Shown here one piece after another: positions 6,154-13,842 of a DNA stretch of 13,842 nucleotides (position 1 is the first letter of the stretch; each line of letters starts with the position of its first letter). Below the pieces are notes generated by a model. That model saw nothing but the letters and a program-made list of their open reading frames with translations. It made no database searches and was not told where the DNA came from. Both the position numbers and the translations under genes were made by a program. The stretch spans positions 1 to 13,842 of the forward strand of contig JAGLDI010000058.1 in NCBI GenBank assembly GCA_023145655.1. Reading direction: 5' to 3'. The stretch comes from Desulfuromusa sp. GTDB taxonomy: Bacteria; Desulfobacterota; Desulfuromonadia; Desulfuromonadales; Geopsychrobacteraceae.

Positions 6154-8108
6154 GATTTGTCTCCTCCATTGATCAGAGCACCGCTTAATTCTGGCACCAT
6201 GATCTCAATCTGTGCTTGTTCCACCAGTTGTTTTAGTTTTTCCGCAATTACCTGCTGTTTTTTCTCAGTCAGTAGCCGGTTTCTCAGCTGTTGTCGGTCG
6301 GCATTCTCCAGCGCCTCAAAATCTGCAGTTTTGGTATTTTTCAAGCTGGCAACCAGGAACTTGTCATTAATAGTGTAAACTTTTTTCGCAATAGGAGCCG
6401 CTTCGGTTAAGCTAAAAGCCGCTTCGGAAAGTTCTTGCGAGGTGCCGATCCGGGGGATGTAAAAACCAAAGCTAAGACTGAACTCCCCAGATTCTTCAAC
6501 GGTTAATTGCAAAGTTTTCGCGGCAGTGCGTAAGCTTTTTTTATCGGTTGCCTGTTTTAGCAGCTGATCGGCTAACTTTTTAGCCAGAGTTTGAGCTTGC
6601 TCAACCCGATAAAGCTGCTCGACCATTGGTTTAACTTTACTCAATTCCGGCAGGTGGCTTGGTTGCCGTTCTTTCAAGGTAAAGAGGAAAATCCCTTGAG
6701 TTGTTTGGATTGGCCGAGCCAGTTGATTTTCTTTCAAAGTGAGGGCCGCTTGATTGATTTCCGGAACTCTACCGATGCCATCAATAGCATCATTTGTCGA
6801 GAAAAAGCCGCTCTCTTTAATTCCCAGATCGTTGGCTGTTGCGGCTGTTTCCAGATTGCCGGTTTTCCGATTGATATTATAGGCGTCCATCGCTTTTTCG
6901 TAGGCCAGTTGGTGCGATTTTTCCAATATCGCTCCGGCCTTAACTTCATCTATGACATCAACCAGTGATTTTACTCCCGGCTCTGTATACTCTTCAACTT
7001 TGATGATATGGAAGCCGAAGGGGGTTTGAACCACATCACTCAATTGTCCCGGACGCAAGGTAAAGACTGCATCTTCAAATTCTTTAACCATGGTGCCGCG
7101 GCCGAAAGTACCGAGTTCTCCACCATTGGCGGCGTTACTTTTATCATCGGAATAGGTTTTCGCAAATTGGGTGAAATCAGCCCCATCCTGAAGTTGTTTC
7201 AACAGTTGATCGGCAAACTCACGTCTTTTTTGCACTGTTACGCTATCAGCATCTTCTGCAACACTGAGTAAAATGTGTGCTGCTTTGATCTGTTCCAGAA
7301 TTTCAAATTGGTCAAGGTTTCGGCGGTAGTAGCGCTGCAGCTCTTCATCGGTAAGGGTACCAACTTCATTTTCGTAGCGGACCGGGTCAAATTGCAGATA
7401 ACGTAATGATACTTTTTCCGGAACCCGGAACTTTTCCAAATTCTGCTCAAAAAATTGCTTCAGTCCTGCATCGGTGACCTTCACTTTGGACTCAACCAGT
7501 GCAGGAGTCAGCCAGACATAATTGAGGTTGATTTTATCGTTTTCCTGATGAAAGGCTGCTGCGAGTTCTGTATCACTGACACTGACTCCCTGTTGCAACT
7601 TCTCACGGACCTTCTCGGTGAGGAGCTTCCTTTGTTGAGACGCTTCAAACTGTTCCGGTTTCATCCGTTGGTAGTTCAAGACTTCAAGGTAGCGATCCCG
7701 ATTGAATTTGCCGTTAATTTGAAATGCGTCGTATTGGGCAATACTGTCAACCAGCTCTGTTTTGGTTACTTCCAGATTAAGTTTCTGCGCCTGCTGAATC
7801 AACAGTGTTTCGTCAATCAATTGTCGCATCGCCTGTCTGGGAAGATTGAGTTGTTTTTCCAGTTTGGCATCAAATTTCCCCTGATAAATATTCTGATAGA
7901 GGTTGTAGAGACTGCTGTAACTGTTTTGAAATTCATCATAGCTGATTTCATCACCATTAATCCGGGCAGCTGTCTCTCTCCCTTGCTTGGCTTGCTGGTC
8001 AGTCGGCGATGTTAACATCGTATAGCCAATGACAAAGCTCAGAATGATGACACCAAAGGCAATTTTGATCAGGACCGATTTCTGTTTTGATCTGACAAAT
8101 TGAAGCAT
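6150..8108 (-). CDS. ppiD: PpiD/SurA-like periplasmic chaperone and peptidyl-prolyl isomerase
   Basis: Membrane-anchored periplasmic folding factor acting on secreted and outer-membrane proteins. From the chosen ATG (8108) the protein has 652 residues. It has a short basic cytoplasmic end ([10 protein letters not shown]), one membrane helix (about 12-32), a SurA_N-like helical region with the start [14 protein letters not shown], and one parvulin domain (about 274-375, including [16 protein letters not shown] and [13 protein letters not shown]). A long C-terminal chaperone region follows. The same frame is open to 8168, but the first 20 residues lack a ribosome site and do not resemble PpiD. 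The ATG at 8108 has GAGGAG about 10 bases upstream and gives the typical PpiD N-terminus. Escherichia coli PpiD is similar in size (623). Whether its parvulin domain is catalytically active is not clear from sequence. Confidence 0.9.
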   Translation of the reverse strand: MLQFVRSKQKSVLIKIAFGVIILSFVIGYTMLTSPTDQQAKQGRETAARINGDEISYDEFQNSYSSLYNLYQNIYQGKFDAKLEKQLNLPRQAMRQLIDETLLIQQAQKLNLEVTKTELVDSIAQYDAFQINGKFNRDRYLEVLNYQRMKPEQFEASQQRKLLTEKVREKLQQGVSVSDTELAAAFHQENDKINLNYVWLTPALVESKVKVTDAGLKQFFEQNLEKFRVPEKVSLRYLQFDPVRYENEVGTLTDEELQRYYRRNLDQFEILEQIKAAHILLSVAEDADSVTVQKRREFADQLLKQLQDGADFTQFAKTYSDDKSNAANGGELGTFGRGTMVKEFEDAVFTLRPGQLSDVVQTPFGFHIIKVEEYTEPGVKSLVDVIDEVKAGAILEKSHQLAYEKAMDAYNINRKTGNLETAATANDLGIKESGFFSTNDAIDGIGRVPEINQAALTLKENQLARPIQTTQGIFLFTLKERQPSHLPELSKVKPMVEQLYRVEQAQTLAKKLADQLLKQATDKKSLRTAAKTLQLTVEESGEFSLSFGFYIPRIGTSQELSEAAFSLTEAAPIAKKVYTINDKFLVASLKNTKTADFEALENADRQQLRNRLLTEKKQQVIAEKLKQLVEQAQIEIMVPELSGALINGGDKS

Positions 8109-8166
8109 TACGCTGATACTCCTCATATTGTATTTTTGGTTGATTCGGGATAAAAAACAGGATCGC

Positions 8167-8196
8167 ATGTTAGACCAGCAATTTACTGAAAAGCAA
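8167..8196 (-). promoter_or_regulatory. Possible sigma-70 promoter for ppiD-purC
   Basis: On the minus strand TTGCTT (8196-8191) and TAACAT (8172-8167) are spaced by 18 bases, about 60 bases upstream of the ppiD start. The match is weak (TTG plus a partial -10), but the divergent gene layout requires a leftward promoter in this gap. Confidence 0.3.
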
Positions 8197-8218
8197 TCAT
8201 TTTTTACCAGCTTAACGC

Positions 8219-8247
8219 TTGCACAAAAATGGTTGCTTTGCTAGAGT
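8219..8247 (+). promoter_or_regulatory. Possible sigma-70 promoter for the mreBCD-mrdA-rodA operon
   Basis: TTGCAC (8219-8224), 17 bases, then TAGAGT (8242-8247), about 65 bases before the mreB start. The spacing is ideal and the hexamers fit moderately. The leader that would follow ends in AGGA (8304-8307), 5 bases before the mreB ATG. Confidence 0.45.
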
Positions 8248-8285
8248 GACCGAGCTTTTGAGCCGATATTCAACCCAATTTTTAA

Positions 8286-9359
<1,074 letters not shown>

Positions 9360-9404
9360 TATCAGTTGGTCAATTTCAGAAATTGTCGGGTAAAACGTTT
9401 CAGA

Positions 9405-9422
9405 GAGAAGCAATTGTTTCTC
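9405..9422 (+). other. Small hairpin between mreB and mreC
   Basis: GAGAAGC (9405-9411) and GTTTCTC (9416-9422) form a 7-bp stem with one G-U pair around the loop AATT, followed by CCCTCTTCT. It lies in the only sizeable gap of the operon. It may be an attenuator or an mRNA-processing/stability stem. The stem is AT-rich and the tail is not a true T run, so the call is weak. Confidence 0.3.
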
Positions 9423-9491
9423 CCTCTTCTAAGTGTCATTTTGCCCTGGTTGATTTTTATGTTATTTGCAAATCTGCTTGGAGCAGCCTGA

Positions 9492-10313
9492 GTGCGTGAA
9501 CTGTTAAGACGCTATCAGTTTATATTGCTGGCAATCATCCTGGTGCTAGTAACGGTTATCCTCTATTCTTACAATCTTCGTCAGAAAACAGCCACTACCT
9601 TTTTTGAGCGGGCTGTTCTTACCTTTTCTGCCCCTTTTCAGAGCACTGTCGATGGTGTTGTTGACTCCGTAACTGGAATGTGGGGTAACTATCTCTGGTT
9701 GGTTGATGTCCAGCAACAGAACCAACTGCTTAAACGGGAAAATTTGGATTTACATTCTGAGGTACAACAAACCCAAGAAATTTTACAACAAAATGGACGG
9801 CTACGGAAACTTCTCGCTTTTGTTGATGAGTTGGATCGTCCTGCATTGCCGGCACAAGTTATCGGCGAGGATGCCGGCAACTGGTCGCGAACAATTCTTA
9901 TTGATAAGGGGACGCAAGCAGAATTAAATAATGGTCTGCCGGTTGTGGCTGCCCAAGGGGTGGTGGGACGTATCATTAAAGTTGCACCGAATAGTGCCCG
10001 GGTTTTATTGATAACTGATGCTTCTTCTGCGGTTGCAGCTTTGATTCAGCGAACCAGAACCCGTGGTATCGTTCGTGGCCGGGGTAATAACCTGTCTATT
10101 GAGTATGCTTTACGTGATGCTGATATCCGGCCGGGAGATTTGCTGGTTACTTCGGGGATGGGGGGGGTATTCCCCAAGGGGTTGCCTCTCGGGGTGGTTA
10201 AGACTGTCGAGAAAGATCAATTTGGTTTGTTCCAGCGAGTCAGTGCCATGCCAACGGTAGATTTCTCCCACCTGGAAGAGGTCATGGTAATTGTGGGAGA
10301 GGACGACCGATGA
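9492..10313 (+). CDS. mreC: Rod shape-determining protein MreC
   Basis: Inner-membrane scaffold of the elongasome. Its periplasmic part binds and activates PBP2. The 273 residues show the standard plan: one membrane helix (about 9-28), a linker, a coiled coil (about 68-110, QQQNQLLKRENLDLHSEVQ), and two beta domains from about 118. These include GLPVVAAQGVVGRI (148-161), VLLITDASSAVAA (171-183) and GDLLVTSGMGGVFPKGLPLG (205-224), which is typical of the family. The start is GTG at 9492. A stop codon lies immediately before it in frame, and GGAG (9480-9483) is 8 bases upstream, which fixes the start. The gene ends in the ATGA overlap with mreD. Confidence 0.96.
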   Translation: MRELLRRYQFILLAIILVLVTVILYSYNLRQKTATTFFERAVLTFSAPFQSTVDGVVDSVTGMWGNYLWLVDVQQQNQLLKRENLDLHSEVQQTQEILQQNGRLRKLLAFVDELDRPALPAQVIGEDAGNWSRTILIDKGTQAELNNGLPVVAAQGVVGRIIKVAPNSARVLLITDASSAVAALIQRTRTRGIVRGRGNNLSIEYALRDADIRPGDLLVTSGMGGVFPKGLPLGVVKTVEKDQFGLFQRVSAMPTVDFSHLEEVMVIVGEDDR

Positions 10314-10846
10314 GGGGGTTCTTTTTATTTCTTGCCGCCGGGATTTTTTTTGCTCTACTCCAGAGTAGCGTCTTCCCACTGTTTTTATCTCCAAATTGGC
10401 GACCTAATCTGATTCTACTCCTGATCTTGTATTTGGGGTTGAGTGAAAATCTGTCTCGTGCATTGGTTGCCGGTTTACTATTAGGGGCTATTCAGGATAG
10501 TTTTTGTGGCCCCAGTCTTGGTTTATATGTCTCAGTTTACCTGATTATTATTCTGGTAACCCGGGCACTGATAGAGCAGCTTAATATTGAGAGTCCCCCG
10601 ATGTTATTATTGTTGGTTGCGGGTGGAACTTTGCTGCAAAATCTACTTATTGGCTTTTATCTGACTCTCTTTGCTGAAACTGCATCTGTTCTGCATATTC
10701 TGTTGCCAGCTATTCCAAAGCAGCTTTTTACAAATTTAGTTTTTGCGGCTATTTTGTTTTTTTTGCTCCTCCGCTTTCAACGCTTTTTAGGTTATCGTTC
10801 CGGGCTGGCTGGTTTGATTTCTCAGAGTAAACACCATGGGGCTTGA
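10310..10846 (+). CDS. mreD: Rod shape-determining protein MreD
   Basis: Small polytopic inner-membrane protein of the elongasome, partner of MreC. The 178 residues are almost wholly hydrophobic, with about five membrane helices (near 3-22, 28-48, 50-72 leading into a charged break, 97-123 and 136-156). The family pattern NLILLLILYLGL and the Gly-rich second part AGLLLGAIQDSFCGPSLG are visible. MreD is poorly conserved, so the call rests on these features plus its place between mreC and mrdA. The ATG overlaps the mreC stop by 4 bases, with GAGG 7 bases upstream. Its own end overlaps the mrdA start by 11 bases, so all three genes are probably translationally coupled. Confidence 0.93.
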   Translation: MRGFFLFLAAGIFFALLQSSVFPLFLSPNWRPNLILLLILYLGLSENLSRALVAGLLLGAIQDSFCGPSLGLYVSVYLIIILVTRALIEQLNIESPPMLLLLVAGGTLLQNLLIGFYLTLFAETASVLHILLPAIPKQLFTNLVFAAILFFLLLRFQRFLGYRSGLAGLISQSKHHGA

Positions 10847-12692
10847 TCAGGAGTGGAAAAAATCACCCGCTGTCCGGCAACGTTTTTTGTTTTATTCTGC
10901 AGCGGCCGCCATTGTATTTCTCCTCCTCCTCCTGCGTCTTTGGTATCTGCAAGTTATCCGTTACGAAGAGCTTCAGGACCGCTCTGTCCGTAACCGCACC
11001 CGGATTCTTTCCATTGATGCGCCACGGGGACCGATATTTGATCACCGTGGGGTTTTGCTAGTTGACAATCGCCCCTCTTTTCAGATTTCTGTCCTGCGGC
11101 AAGATGTTGAAGACCGAACTCTTCTGTTTGCGCGATTATCTTCACTTCTTGATATTGAAATTTCTGAGCTGGAGCTGCGTTGGAAGGAAGGGCGAAAATT
11201 TCCAATTTATCGCCCGATTCCCCTTGCCCTGGATGTCAGTCGGGAAATCATGGAAAGGGTTCAGGAACATAGCGTCGATCTTCCGGGAGTATTGACCGAG
11301 GTCCGCCCGGTTCGTGACTACCTCGAGCATGGGTCGGCAGCCCATTTAATCGGCTACCTTGGCGAAATTACAGAAGCCGAATTGAAAAATGAAAATTTTA
11401 TCCACTACCGGGCTGGTGATTTTGTCGGCAAAACGGCCATTGAAAAAACGTACGAATCTTACCTGCGTGGGAAAAAAGGGCAACGGCTTATTGAGGTTGA
11501 TGTTCAGGGGAAACTGTTGCGTCAATTACAGGTGGAGCTAGCTCGACCAGGTAACAAAATTTATCTGACTCTTGATCGTGAACTCCAACGTGCGGCGGAT
11601 GAGGCTGTTGGCTCCCAAGCAGGTGCGGTAGTTGCTCTTGATGTCAGGACCGGTGCCGTTTTGGCGATGGTCAGTCGACCAACTTTCAATCCGGCTCTTT
11701 TTGCCAAGGGGATCACTGGTGATGAATGGCGAATGTTAGCATTGGATAATCGTCATCCGTTACAGAATAAGGTAATTTCGGGGCAATATCCCCCAGGCTC
11801 AACTTTTAAAATGGTGGTTGCTCTGGCGGCTCTACGTGATGGGGCTATCGGAACAAAAAAAACGATTAATTGTGAGGGTGATTTTTCCATTGGTGGTTCA
11901 CGTTATCGGTGCTGGAAAAAAAAGGGGCATGGAAACACAAATTTAAAAAAAGCATTGCGGGAAAGTTGTGATGTCTGGTTTTACTCCGTCGGTTTAGAAT
12001 TAGGGATTGATAAGTTGTCAAAGGCAGCCAGAGGATTTGGCCTGGGGAGTCCAACCGGCTATCCATTGCCGGGAGAACGTTCGGGTCTTATGCCCTCACA
12101 AGGGTGGAAGCATAAACGTTATAATGAGCCATGGTATGCCGGAGAGACGGTTATTGCCTCAATCGGGCAGGGTTTTGTTCTTGCTACCCCGATGCAGCTG
12201 GCAGTGATGATGGCTGCGGTTGCCAATAATGGTAAGGTGTTAAAGCCTCAGGTGATAAAAAGGATTGAGGATTGGGAGGGGCATCTGTTGCTAGAGCCAA
12301 AAATTGAGGTTGTCCGTCAGGTCAATTATTCACCGGAAAACTGGAAAGCGGTTCAGGATAGTTTGATTGCTGTGGTTAACGAACCGCATGGAACAGGGCA
12401 TGCTGCCCATCTTGATAATGTTCTGGTGGCAGGAAAAACCGGAACATCACAGGTTGTTCGACGTAGAACAGATGAAGAAGAGGAACTTGATAAAGATGGA
12501 AAAATCCCTTACCGGTTTCGACCACATGCCCTTTTTGTTGCCTATGCTCCAGCGGCACAACCGGAGATAGCTATTGCTGTTGTGGTTGAACATGGAGAGT
12601 CGGGTGGGCGGACTGCGGGACCGATTGCCAAGCGGATTATTCAGCGTTATATGGAGTTGAAAGAGCAGGCACAACTGGAGTTGAAGGAGTAA
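10836..12692 (+). CDS. mrdA: Penicillin-binding protein 2, elongasome D,D-transpeptidase
   Basis: Monofunctional class B penicillin-binding protein that cross-links lateral-wall peptidoglycan with RodA. Its 618 residues fit the family. One membrane helix (about 17-39) is followed by the pedestal/dimerisation region, with the conserved RNRTRILSIDAPRGPIFDHRG start at 52-72, and the transpeptidase domain from about 260. Active-site motifs are complete: Ser322-T-F-Lys325 in QYPPGSTFK, SCD (377-379) in place of SxN as usual for PBP2, and KTGTS (534-538). Cys346, Cys359, His365 and Cys378 coincide in spacing with the zinc site described for Acinetobacter baumannii PBP2. No strong ribosome site precedes the ATG. 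The 11-base overlap with mreD suggests expression by translational coupling. The C-terminal tail is short and charged. Confidence 0.97.
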   Translation: MGLDQEWKKSPAVRQRFLFYSAAAAIVFLLLLLRLWYLQVIRYEELQDRSVRNRTRILSIDAPRGPIFDHRGVLLVDNRPSFQISVLRQDVEDRTLLFARLSSLLDIEISELELRWKEGRKFPIYRPIPLALDVSREIMERVQEHSVDLPGVLTEVRPVRDYLEHGSAAHLIGYLGEITEAELKNENFIHYRAGDFVGKTAIEKTYESYLRGKKGQRLIEVDVQGKLLRQLQVELARPGNKIYLTLDRELQRAADEAVGSQAGAVVALDVRTGAVLAMVSRPTFNPALFAKGITGDEWRMLALDNRHPLQNKVISGQYPPGSTFKMVVALAALRDGAIGTKKTINCEGDFSIGGSRYRCWKKKGHGNTNLKKALRESCDVWFYSVGLELGIDKLSKAARGFGLGSPTGYPLPGERSGLMPSQGWKHKRYNEPWYAGETVIASIGQGFVLATPMQLAVMMAAVANNGKVLKPQVIKRIEDWEGHLLLEPKIEVVRQVNYSPENWKAVQDSLIAVVNEPHGTGHAAHLDNVLVAGKTGTSQVVRRRTDEEEELDKDGKIPYRFRPHALFVAYAPAAQPEIAIAVVVEHGESGGRTAGPIAKRIIQRYMELKEQAQLELKE

Positions 12693-12695
12693 GTG

Positions 12696-13793
12696 ATGTT
12701 TGATCGACGGCTGGTGTCTAACTTTGATTGGGTTTTATTGTTGACGGTTTTGCTCATCGCCGGGATCGGTATTGCCAATTTATACAGTGCAACCTACAGT
12801 TGGCGTTCCGCTGGGACACCACTTTATCTGAAGCAACTCCTCTGGTTATCGGGAGGGGTTCTACTTGCTCAGTTGATCTGTTTGTTCGATTATCGCCATC
12901 TGGAACACTTTGCTACCCATATCTATGGTTTAAGTCTTGGTCTGTTGGTTTATGTACTGGTTGTCGGCAGAACTACCATGGGGGCAACGCGTTGGATTGA
13001 TCTTGGTTTTTTTAACCTGCAACCCGGCGAAGTTATCAAGATCGCAATGATTCTTCTCCTGGCCCGGATTTTTTCGAAGGCCACAAATCCCTTTGGATAT
13101 GGTTTGTTTGAACTCTGGAAACCGGCCATCTGGTTGCTGCTCCCGGTGCTTCTGATTCTTAAAGAGCCTGATTTGGGAACGGCAATGATGGTTATTTTTA
13201 TTTCCGGAACAATGCTATTGTTTGCTGGACTGAAGCGAGCCACTCTGATTGGGTTGATTCTTCTTGGTGCCCTGATTGCTGTGGCGGGCTGGTTTGGTCT
13301 GCACGATTATCAACGGGCCAGAATTCGGACTTTTTTGAATCCGGATGCTGATCCTCTTGGCAGTGGTTACCACATCATCCAATCTAAAATAGCCGTTGGT
13401 AGTGGTGGCTTTTTAGGTAAAGGTTATATTCAAGGAACTCAGTCACAGCTTTCATTTTTACCCGAACGTCATACCGATTTTGCTTTTTCTGTATTTGCCG
13501 AAGAGTGGGGTTTTGTCGGTAGTTCTGTTTTATTATTTCTCTACCTGTTTTTGATCGTTTGGGCTTTATATGTTGCCCGTCGTGCTGCCGATAAGTTTGG
13601 TTTGTTTCTTGCGGTTGGAGTGGCGGCGATGCTCTTCTGGCATATTGTCGTTAATCTGGGAATGGTGATTGGGTTGCTCCCGGTTGTCGGTGTGCCATTA
13701 CCGCTGTTCTCGTATGGTGGTACCAGTATGGTGACAATGATGATCGGGGTGGGACTGTTGATGAATGTGAGTATGCGGCGGTTCATGTTCTGA
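12696..13793 (+). CDS. rodA: RodA, SEDS peptidoglycan glycosyltransferase
   Basis: Polytopic inner-membrane enzyme that polymerises lipid II into glycan strands, paired with PBP2. It has 365 residues from the chosen ATG and about ten membrane helices, the normal RodA size. The family core is clear: the catalytic Asp in LPERHTDFAFSVFAEEWGFVG (Asp261 counted from the ATG, equivalent to Asp262 of Escherichia coli), ATRWIDLGFFNLQPGEVIK, LKEPDLGTA, GSGYHIIQSKIAVGSGG and the C-terminal LPLFSYGGTSM. The mrdA stop is directly followed by GTGATG. AAGGAG (12684-12689) is only 3 bases from the GTG but 6 from the ATG, which favours the ATG; a GTG start at 12693 would add one Met. Confidence 0.97.
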   Translation: MFDRRLVSNFDWVLLLTVLLIAGIGIANLYSATYSWRSAGTPLYLKQLLWLSGGVLLAQLICLFDYRHLEHFATHIYGLSLGLLVYVLVVGRTTMGATRWIDLGFFNLQPGEVIKIAMILLLARIFSKATNPFGYGLFELWKPAIWLLLPVLLILKEPDLGTAMMVIFISGTMLLFAGLKRATLIGLILLGALIAVAGWFGLHDYQRARIRTFLNPDADPLGSGYHIIQSKIAVGSGGFLGKGYIQGTQSQLSFLPERHTDFAFSVFAEEWGFVGSSVLLFLYLFLIVWALYVARRAADKFGLFLAVGVAAMLFWHIVVNLGMVIGLLPVVGVPLPLFSYGGTSMVTMMIGVGLLMNVSMRRFMF

Positions 13794-13794
13794 T

Positions 13795-13825
13795 GGCCGT
13801 TTCTGCCAGAAAACCGCCCTTTTCC
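13795..13825 (+). terminator. Possible terminator after rodA
   Basis: GGCCGTTTCT, loop GCC, then AGAAAACCGCC (13795-13818) forms an imperfect stem with one C-C mismatch and one bulged A, followed by CTTTTCC. It begins 2 bases after the rodA stop. The stem is GC-capped and the T tract is only four, so termination is plausible but weak. The window ends 17 bases later, so what follows rodA is not visible. Confidence 0.35.
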
Positions 13826-13842
13826 ACAATCTCTGCGTCAAT

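Noticed and set aside
7455..8015. Plus-strand frame of 186 codons.
   Set aside because: It lies wholly antisense to the ppiD-like gene, which has clear domain motifs. No ribosome site or motif of its own was seen.
8109..8168. N-terminal extension of the ppiD-like protein to 8168.
   Set aside because: The extra 20 residues have no ribosome site and do not resemble PpiD. The ATG at 8108 gives the normal short basic end and membrane helix.
13793..13842. Plus-strand frame starting at the ATG that overlaps the rodA stop (TGATG), open to the edge.
   Set aside because: Only 16 codons are visible, no specific ribosome site is seen, and a terminator-like stem lies inside it. It could be the next gene but cannot be supported.
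13783..13842. Minus-strand frame ending at 13783 that could be the tail of a convergent gene overlapping rodA by 11 bases.
   Set aside because: Nineteen codons with natural-looking composition but no recognisable motif. It competes with the terminator and plus-strand readings.

Overview
The window carries nine protein-coding genes and no RNA genes, CRISPR array or transposase. It looks like chromosomal DNA of moderate GC from a Gram-negative, rod-shaped bacterium. The unbroken order mreB-mreC-mreD-mrdA-rodA and the wording of MreB, PurC and the PpiD-like protein suggest a deltaproteobacterium of the Desulfuromonadales/Geobacter type. In gammaproteobacteria mrdA-rodA usually lie apart from mreBCD. 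This taxonomic call is an inference from gene order and protein flavour, not from a marker RNA.

Left part (1-5046, minus strand). Three genes read leftwards: a membrane protein with a PAS domain, a degenerate histidine-kinase-like region and a C-terminal DEDDh exonuclease (5046-2887); a second, stand-alone DEDDh exonuclease (2779-2078); and an acetyl-CoA-synthetase-family protein (2077-209). The last is full length and in frame but has lost almost every catalytic and CoA-binding residue. The stop of the second gene abuts the start of the third. This cassette is the most unusual content of the window and may be a regulatory system linked to acetate/acyl-CoA metabolism. The 208 bases beyond it hold two strong inverted repeats.

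Middle part (5047-8312). A 225-base gap with a perfect 13-bp hairpin separates the cassette from a two-gene unit on the minus strand: ppiD-like periplasmic chaperone/prolyl isomerase, then purC, overlapping by 4 bases. A roughly 200-base divergent promoter region follows.

Right part (8313-13793, plus strand). mreB, mreC, mreD, mrdA (PBP2) and rodA form the classic elongasome operon. The MreB filament, the MreC/MreD scaffold, the RodA glycosyltransferase and the PBP2 transpeptidase together build the lateral wall. Spacing is tight from mreC onward (4-base overlap, 11-base overlap, direct abutment), which indicates co-translation. A possible terminator follows rodA at the window edge.
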